Source: Alentia gelatinosa (taxonomy: Eukaryota; Annelida; Polychaeta; Phyllodocida; Polynoidae). Taken from it: a stretch of 64,000 bases of DNA. Positions 48,501 through 57,500 of the stretch are shown here, one piece after another. How positions within the stretch are numbered: position 1 is the first letter of the stretch; each line of letters opens with the position of its first letter. Position numbers and translations under genes: made by a program. The stretch covers positions 31,659,970 to 31,723,969 of the forward strand of contig OX465589.1 of assembly GCA_950022655.1 (NCBI GenBank). The letters are read 5' to 3'. A model generated the notes under the pieces. That model was not told the origin of the DNA. It ran no database searches and saw nothing but the letters and a program-made list of their open reading frames with translations.

Positions 48501-51500
48501 TGTCGGCAGCATTACTGATCATCTCTTTGAGAGCGGACTGGCTGAGCCCACTGGATGTGATCAATTCGTGCGCCTTGGTCCACCTGTGTATGTAAATAGA
48601 GCGAGATTTTAGTCTTACCTGAGTTTGATGTCTGTATTACTGATCATCTCTTTCAGTGAGGACTGTGAGAGCCCACTGGATGTGATCAATTCGTGCTCCA
48701 TGGTCCACCTGTAAAAACATGATTTACTGTGAAATACACACGTGTAATCTTACAGCAGCTCTGCAAATATGCCTATTCAAAGATAATCTTATCACAGCTT
48801 GGAAGATATACCACATACATAAGTTGGTGTAAAATTCTTTGTTTCATGTATTCTTCATTGTTATTAAGAACATTTTTTACTAGATGGAGACGGAATGCAA
48901 AGCCACGGTCATCTTTTATACTTATTCATACATAATCTTACTGTAGCTATGCAAATACACACGTACACCACTTATTCATCTTACTTCGCCTTTTCAAATA
49001 CACCATCTATTCATGCATTATCTTACCGCAGCTCTGTAAATGCACTACCTACATATGCATTTTCAGAGCACACACTTAAGCCTATAAGACCCCGACCCGA
49101 CCGCTGTGCCCGATTCTACCTTTGCCTGACGGATCCGTCGGGTCTGTGACAATCTGCATCAATCGGGTCGATGTACGCACTTCACCGACCCGATTTTATT
49201 GCTTTTCCCGACGCGTCGGGCATTACCACCATGTCAAATATGACCGACTCTTCCCGAACTTAAGATTTCGGTGTACGCACTTTCACCGACTCTTCCCGAT
49301 TCTGAGTAGGCCGCTTATATAGTGATGCTATGAATCCCCTCATTCTATACCCGAGTATTTTATACCGATTTGTAGGGGAGACAGAGGGGATTATAGATCT
49401 GAAATCCGTTTTGTGATATCTTGAATAGAACAGAAGTTATTAAACTTTGCATTATTCCTATATACACTTACCACCTGGCCCGGGGCCCAGCCGGGTCTGC
49501 TCCCGCCTGTTCTCTTAGATCTCAATCGGGGTCGTTTTACGAGGTTATAAAAGGGGGAGGTGTAATCGGGAAGAGTCTACATGTCGGTGTCTTATAGCTA
49601 TAAGACACCAAAATTGTATTCCCGACTCTCACCGAGCCAATGGTCGGGATGAATCTGGAACAAATTTCGGTGTCTTAAGCCTATAAGACACCAAATTTTT
49701 TTCCCGATTCATCCCGACCATCGGCTCGGTGAGAGTCAAGAATAAAATGTCGATCTCTTATACCTATAAGACACCGACACAATGACTCTTCCCGACGACA
49801 CCTCCTGCCTTTATAACCTCGTAAAACAACCCGATTGAGATCAAAGAGAGCGGCCGGGTGCCGGGCCCGGCTGGGCCCCGGGCCGGGTGATAAGTATATA
49901 TAGGCAATAATGCAAAGTTTAATAACTTCTGGTCTATTTAAAATGTCAGAAAACGGTTTTCAGATCTTTGATCGATTGTTTTTCCCCTACACATCGATAT
50001 AAGACACTTGTAAATCGGACTGAGGGATAGATAGCAACGCTTTTTGAATGGCATGCTCAGAATCGGTAACAATCGGTGAAAGTGCGTACACCGGAATCTT
50101 GAGGTCGAGCAGAGTCGGTCATATCTGACATGGTAGTAATGCCCGACGCGTCGGGAAAAGCAATAAAATCGGGTCGGTGAAGTGCGTACACCAATCCGAT
50201 TGATGCAGATTGTCACAGACCCAACGGATCCGTCGGGGAAAGGTAGAATCGGGCACAGCCGTCGGGTCGGTGTCTCATAGGCTTTATAGGCTTTACACCC
50301 CCTAGTCTTAATAAAACTCAGTAAATACATCTTGCTGCAGCTCTGTAAATTTCACATTAACATTGATATTAACGGTGAAATGAAACTAGGTTCACCCTGG
50401 TGTGTCGAGACCGGGTCTGTCAGACGTAATATGCAGCAATACCATTCAATCATGTGAGGAGTCTTCTCTTCTACAGTGAGGCCTTGATCCACTTCAATCG
50501 GGTAATACTTCAAATAGAGCCCTCTCGCCTGAAAAGAAAATAAGGAAAATAATTAAAAGGAAAATGTAGGGGATACATGACTATTAATATAAATACAGGG
50601 TTGCCAGTTGGAGTCAGAAATAAACATTGAAATATTTCATTGCAATACAGGGTTTACGCATTACAGTGGGGAATTAATGGAAAGCTCAAGTTTTTACGTA
50701 GGTTAGTGGGAAGGTTCAGTGGGGAATCATGGCCAGTGGTTGAATTGGGTAACTTATCAGTTGGTATATTAATGTTACACAAGAATCTTTTTTTGATTCT
50801 GAAAATGAAAACATGAATTTCAATGGAAACGTTGAAAACTGGCATCCCTGTGAAAACAGCTTAAACAAATTAAAGGGTGAATTGGAGAACATAAAGTGTG
50901 GCGGGCGGGTGGTGTCGGCTCCCCCACAGGGGTGCTGGTGTAGGTGGCCTCCCCCCTTGGCTGGGTTCCGCCTGTGATCGCCGCCCGCTCCTTACAGGCA
51001 GGTAGTAGGCCCTGGGTGGACTGCTGGCAGAGGTGGAACGCTGGTTTTTGATTGCATCATTGGAAGCGGGGGACAGACCCGGGAACCAGCTAAATTTTCA
51101 AATGCTAACGGATATCGAGCAAGTTGCGATGTGGTTATCATAAGCAATACACTCTGGGTCAGTCGTCTGCTAGACTGGGTAACAATCACATTGAGGATTC
51201 AGGCTTGAGTGGTCATTGCTGTAGCTCGTACATTACTAAATAAAGTTTTGTCAATGCTTGTGCACTGTGATTTTCTCATCCTTGTCATTCTCTTCGCGAT
51301 CGTTACATTGGAGGCATGACAAGAAGTGTACCAAAACTAATCGGAGGAACCCCCCAGTGGAGACTCGGTGAAAAATTACGTGGAGCCGGGTGTTAGGAGG
51401 TGAGCGGTGCCTGAAAGGGAGAGCCATCTCGGAGGTCAGAGAGGCAGCAGTCTGGGAGAGCCATCTCCGGGACTTCTAGGGAGTGGTCTCCATGGAGGTG

Positions 51501-54500
51501 GCAAACTCCCCGGCGGCGGCGAATCTCCGCGGGGACGGCAAACTCCGCAGAGGCGGCACTTGGAGACGCTGTACTCGGGGAGATAGACAGCTGTGTGCGG
51601 AGGAGAGCGGCCCCGTGGCGATTGTCAGAGCGGCACCGACGCAGGAAGCGATCGCCGAGGGAGCAGCGAGGACTTGCGGAAAAACGGCAGTTCGCTGTGA
51701 GGGCGGCCCCCGACGGAGCAGGGAGAGGGCGGCCCCGGCAAACCGGGAAGAGGGCGACCCCCATCAGAGCGGGCAGAGTGCGGCCCCTGGCAGAGCGGAG
51801 AGTCTGCGACCCCCTGACAGTACTTTCTGCGGCGGCGGCGGACTCCGAGGGAGCGGCGGACTCCACGGGGCGGCGACCTCCACAGGGCGGAGGACTCCAC
51901 GGAGCGGAGGACTCCACGGAGCGGAGGACTCCACGGGGCGGCGAAATCCGCGGGGGCGGCGGCGATCGGAGAGACTGAGCCATTCTTTTTTTTTTAAGGG
52001 GATATTGTGTTACAACACAATCACCGAATTCGGCTATTTAGCCGTTCTTCCACTCGGGCCCTAGACCCCTACTCCTCATTCTAATGGCGGGTGTTAGCCT
52101 AATGGGCAGTGGGTACCATTTTTGTGTAAGTCTTTGGTATGACCCGACCGGGGTTTGAACCCACGACCTCCCATGCTCGAGGCGAACACCCCTACCACTT
52201 GGCCACCGAGCTTGGTTATGATTGATTCTGGGGGAGGGCGAGCCCCCGGCAGACCAGGTTGAGGGCGAGCCCCCGGCAGACCAGGTTGAGGACGAGCCCC
52301 TGGCAGATCAGGTTGAGGACGAGCCCCCAAGGACAGGGTGAGGACGAGCCCCTAAAAGGTGGGAAAGGATGGGCCCCCAGAAGATTGGGGTGAGGATGAT
52401 CCCCCGGGAGATCAGGGTAGGGAAGGCCTCCTGGAATTTCGGGTTGAGGACGAGCCACCGGCACAGAGAGTGCAGGGTTTAGGGAGTGCAGGACGCAGGG
52501 AGTGCAGGACGCAGGGAGTGCAGAGCTCACCACCTCCCACACCGGTGGCTCGGCACTTCCCGCTTCCCGGTGGTCATTTGCATGCAAGTGCCTGGTAAGC
52601 CAGTGCCCTGCACTCTGCACTCCCTGCGCTCCTGCGCCCTGCGCCCTGCACCTCCTGTACCCTGCACCTCCTGTACCCTGCGCTCCTGTGTCCTGCACCT
52701 CCTGTGCCCTGCACCTCCTGTGCCCTGCACCTCCTGTGCCCTGCACCTCCTGTGCCCTGCACCTCCTGTGCCCTGCACTCCTGCACCCTGCACTCCTTGC
52801 ACCCTGCACTCTTATGCCCTGCACTCCTATACCCTGCACTCCAGTGTTCTGGACTGCCGGGGGGTCGTCCTAACCCTGACCTCCGGGGGGGGGGGGGGGG
52901 AGTGGGGGGCCATCCTCACCCCGATTTTCCGGGGGCCGTCTTGACCCTGACCTCACGGGGGTCCTCATCCTGATCTCCTGGGGAGCCGTCCTCACCCCGG
53001 TCTTCCGGGCTATAGAGCCTCGGCGACGGCCTCCCGCCACAGTGCCGCCCTCCTCCGCAACCTACCGGGAGGCCGCGCACTCCCCGTTCCGCCGGGGGTG
53101 GAGGCACCCCTGCGGAAAGCCCTCCCCCGGTGTTCCGGAGAGGGCTCTCCCCTCAGACGCTGCTATCCTCCAATGCTCGCCTCCACACACAGATCCAGGC
53201 CTTGCTCTACCACCGAGAAACCGCCTGCTCTAAGGAGATGGTTCCCCTTTCGGGCACCGATCTTCAATTTCCGACCACTGTTGACCTCCGCCGTTTTCTC
53301 TGAGATTCACTGGCGTGTGTCTCTCTCGGAGATGGCTGCCGTGTCTCTCGTCTGCTGCCTCTCCGACTGCCCGATCTCCGCCCTGTCCTGGCTCAGTGAC
53401 CCGGAGATGGCTCTCCCTTACGGCCGCCACTCTCTAATGCACACAGCCTTGTGCCTCCCCGATTTGAGCGTGAAGCCTAATGCACCTTCACTGTTTTCAC
53501 TGAGACTTCACTGTACCTTCCTCACATTAATTCTGGTACACAATCTGCGATGGTAAAAAAAAGACGGGAGAGTGAGCCACGTTGTTTATATATGTGACGG
53601 GTGACGTCAGCTCCCGAGGAATCTCGGCCCCTGGGAGAACTCCCGAGAGTTCATCTCCCCCGGGCTACGCCAGGGGAGCCAGCCCCACCCGTCCACCACA
53701 ATATCTTCTTTTTTCTTTTAGATTTGTCATTGGTTTGACCCTGGTACGTAATATGGAAGCATGTTTTCCTAATATTTTCCCTATGATTGTACCAATCCAA
53801 ATTGAGAGTAGTTTACCTTTTCCCTGTACGAAGGTGTCATCATCTCGTTGGCATTGATCACATCTATAAGAAATGGAAGATACAAGGAAAGATATATCAT
53901 CCATCATCGCGATACAAATTTCCATTTCCATCTGAATAAAATTCATAAATTCATCTAGAATGTTGATAATCAACCTATCTTAAGGAGATATACTAAACTG
54001 GGTGCTAATAATTTCGCTGCACTTTCTTTAAATTGAAATATATGTTTGGATATGTAAAGGTTTTTTCAGCTTTCTGAAAGGTAAACAAATATTTCTAAGG
54101 GATAATATACTACAAACGATACAGAATACAAGATACGGCAAGCTGAATTTTAAGACTGACTTACTGTGACAAGTGGGTACCAATTTTCCATTATGTTTGT
54201 ATCTAGTTATAGTCCTGTCGAAATCAGCGACCACCTGGAATAAATAAACGGATACAAATCCTATAATTGTCACTTTCTTTTCTCATTTAGTATTCACCCA
54301 CTTCTATTGGAAAACTCGGAGGGTAGGATCGATGGATCTTTAGACGGATATAAAATAGATCGTAAACCACAAGTGGCTGACGCGAGTAATACATGAGCGA
54401 CAGTAATTCGAGAACTTCGATTGTTTTGGAAAAGCCGTAAACCATGGGAGTGGTTTACGGTCACTAATAAATAATGGATAGTGGTTTATTGTGGCTCCAT

Positions 54501-57500
54501 ACATTTTCACTGGGGACTTCGTAACCTATGGGTGATAAAAGAGGAGATAGCTGGAGATGGAGATGGAGTGGAGGGAGGAAGGGAGGGAGGGAGAGAGGGA
54601 GGGAGGGAGGGAGGGGAGCGCAGCAGGCTGCGCGTGCGATATTGCGTTTGATGGAGATTTGCGCATCTTCAAGTCTATAAAGCCCATAAGACAGCAACAT
54701 TTTCCACAGATTCTCCCCGATCCGATCACCGATTATAATCGGGAACAGGAATGTCGCTGTCTTATACCCTTGCCGATCACACATCTCCGCTTTATGACCT
54801 TGTACAGTGACCCGATTGAGATCAAAGACAGCTGCCCGGAGCCGAGCCGGTGTGAGCCACGGGCCGCTGGTGTGGATTCATAGAAGATAATTCAAAGTTT
54901 GATAACTTTGGATCTAATTAAGATATTCGGAAACAGTTTTCAGATTCAATATCACCTCTATCTCCCCTACAAATCGGTATAAGGCACTTGTAAATCGGAC
55001 TAGGGGATAGGTAGCATCGATGTTCAAATGGCATTCTCAGAATCGGGAACAGTCGGTAGAGTGCGTACAGTGACACAATTATGGTCGGGCAGAGTCGGTC
55101 ATTACCCCCACGCTAGTAATGCCTGACCCGATTAAAATCGGGTCTGTGAAGTGCGTACAGCAACCCGATTCTGACCGACCCGACGGATTCGTCGGGCAAA
55201 GCCTATAAGACAGCGACCCGACCATTGTGCCCGATCACACCTTTGCCCAACGAATCCGTTGGGTCGGGAAGAATCAGGTCGCTGTACGCACTTCACAGAC
55301 CCGATTTTAATCGGGTCGGGCATTACTTGCCCTGGGGTAATGACCGACTGTGCCCGACCTTAATCGTGTTGCTGTACGCACTTCACCGACTGTTCCCGAT
55401 TCTGAGTAGGCCGCTTATATAGCGATGATATATATCCACCAGTCCGATATACAAGTGCCTTATATCAATGTGATGGGGAGACAGAGGCGATGGTGACTCT
55501 GAAAACCATTTCCCGATATCTTATTTGGATCCAAAGTTATTAAACTTCGAATTCTTTTCTATGAATCTACACCAGCGGCCCGTGGCTCGCCACGGCTTGG
55601 CTCCCGGCGGCTCACTTTGATCTCACTCGGGTCGCTTTACAAGGCCATAAACCCGGGAGGTGTGATCGGCAAGCACTGGTGTGTTGCTGTATGAGGGTAT
55701 AAGACAGCGACATTCTTGTTCCCGATTATAATCGGTGATCGGATCGGTGAGAATCTGTGGATAATGTCGCTGTCTTATGGGCTTAAGACAGTGAAACGCC
55801 GATTGTTCCCGATCACACCTTTGCTCGACGGATACTCTAAATAAGGAAATCTAAAACCCTTAAAAAAAGGAAATATCTATGACGTTATTTTGTAACCTCA
55901 TGTTACGTTCCAATTTCTCTATGGAGAAATGAACATGCGCCTTCCCTGGGCTCGCTCCACGCAAATACTTCAGAGGGGAGGATCTTAACAACCATTAGCG
56001 GGACTCCCAGGCCAGCAATGAGATCGTGAGATGGGATGGAGTTGGGGATTGAGGTATGGAATGGAAGGAAGAGTGGAGGTATGGAGAAGATCATACCACT
56101 CACCTGCAAACCTTCTTTTCCTTTGCTGATGAAATCCTTTAGAATTGACTTGACTCGGCCCTCGTCCCGTATACGAACAGCTTCCTTCCCAAATTCCGGT
56201 ATCTATAACAATAAATAAATAATAGTATAAACAGTATTTTTACCTAACGCTTGGGCACTTTAATTCTCGGTGTTGTTGTCATTCCATACGCGATCGTTAC
56301 ATTGGTGGCAGCAGTGGGATTCTGCTCCCGATTTTGACGGTCGCAAATAACAAAAATACCCTGGGAAACCACGAGTGTTTACACCAGAATGAATCAAATG
56401 AGGAATGCCTTGTGAAGACTCGGTGAAAGTACGAGCAGTAGAGTACGGGAAGCGTGGAATGAGGAGGCAGACACTCTGCAATCGTGAAGTGGACAGTCAC
56501 CAGATATTAAACATCGCTCAATGTTCGCACTGATCTCTAAGGGGCATCCTTAAAGTATGTGCGCAGAATTCAAAAATGAGTTTAAATAACATTATTTGGC
56601 TTAAAAGATACATAATTTGTGACTTACAATGTCTTAATAAACAACTAGAGATAAAATGAATAAAATGAAGTGAGAGTAGCCAGCGCTATCATAATTTTTT
56701 CTGACGTCATTATTTTCCCGTAATTCCCGACCGATAAACTGTTCTCAACTCTATTTCAAAATTTAGGCCACTCAAAAAAAAACAACCTTGTTTCTCATCA
56801 CCAAGTCATGAAAAATATAACGAGAGATAGCTTTTGAAGTGTCATAAAATGGACTTCAGACCAACTTAATTATATCATGCTCTCTGACTGTAAATTCCTA
56901 ATATCTCACTCATTTTACAGTGCGTAATTGTCTCTGTATTAGATGTTTATCATAACCCTGTGTAAGCGGCCACCCCATGTAAGTGACACCCTGCGTTAAC
57001 GGACAGTTATTTCGGTACAAAAAGCCATTGAACCCTGTGTAAGCAGTTGCTTTAGAGGGACACCTTATCAAATATGTCTGGGTGGTGTGCAGACAACTAT
57101 CTAGATTATTCTTAGTTTATTGTGTGTAATGCCTGGTGTCTGATTGTCTAAATACCAGTCTACCAGCCTGCGTAGGCTACTGGAGGTGTCAGTTAGGCAT
57201 CTGTGGGGTGTCTCTGTGGTTTAAGGGGTGCATCCACCAACCACAACAAGGCTACGAAGATGGCTTCCCGACAAGGCCCACGATTGGCCTACGATTGGAG
57301 GTCTTGTTGTGGTTGATGAACCCCAGTTCCCAACAAGAGTCTGACAAGGCCATGACAAGGCCACGATTGGAAGCTTGTTGGGAGCCTACCAACAAGGCTA
57401 CGATAATATTGAACATGTTCGATTTTTCCCATGACTGGACCCTCGTCATGGAGTGTCATGGCGTGTCGGGAGCATGTTGCAGAGGTCTACGATAGTAAAT

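Larger units (their letters stand above)
51310..53600. mobile_element. GC-rich LTR-element interior in NT5C3 intron 4
   Basis: Non-coding GC-rich blocks (GGGCGGCCCC, CTCCACGGAGCGGAGGA) shared with the other interiors, interrupted by a SINE and a CCCTGCACCTCCTG repeat; a run of about 14 G lies near 52886. A CCTCCGCCGTTTTCTCTGAG stretch at 53290 has open frames but no domain. Confidence 0.5.

Noticed and set aside
52130..52217. Functional tRNA gene on the minus strand
   Set aside because: A SINE body and a poly(A) tail follow directly, with no tRNA 3' end.
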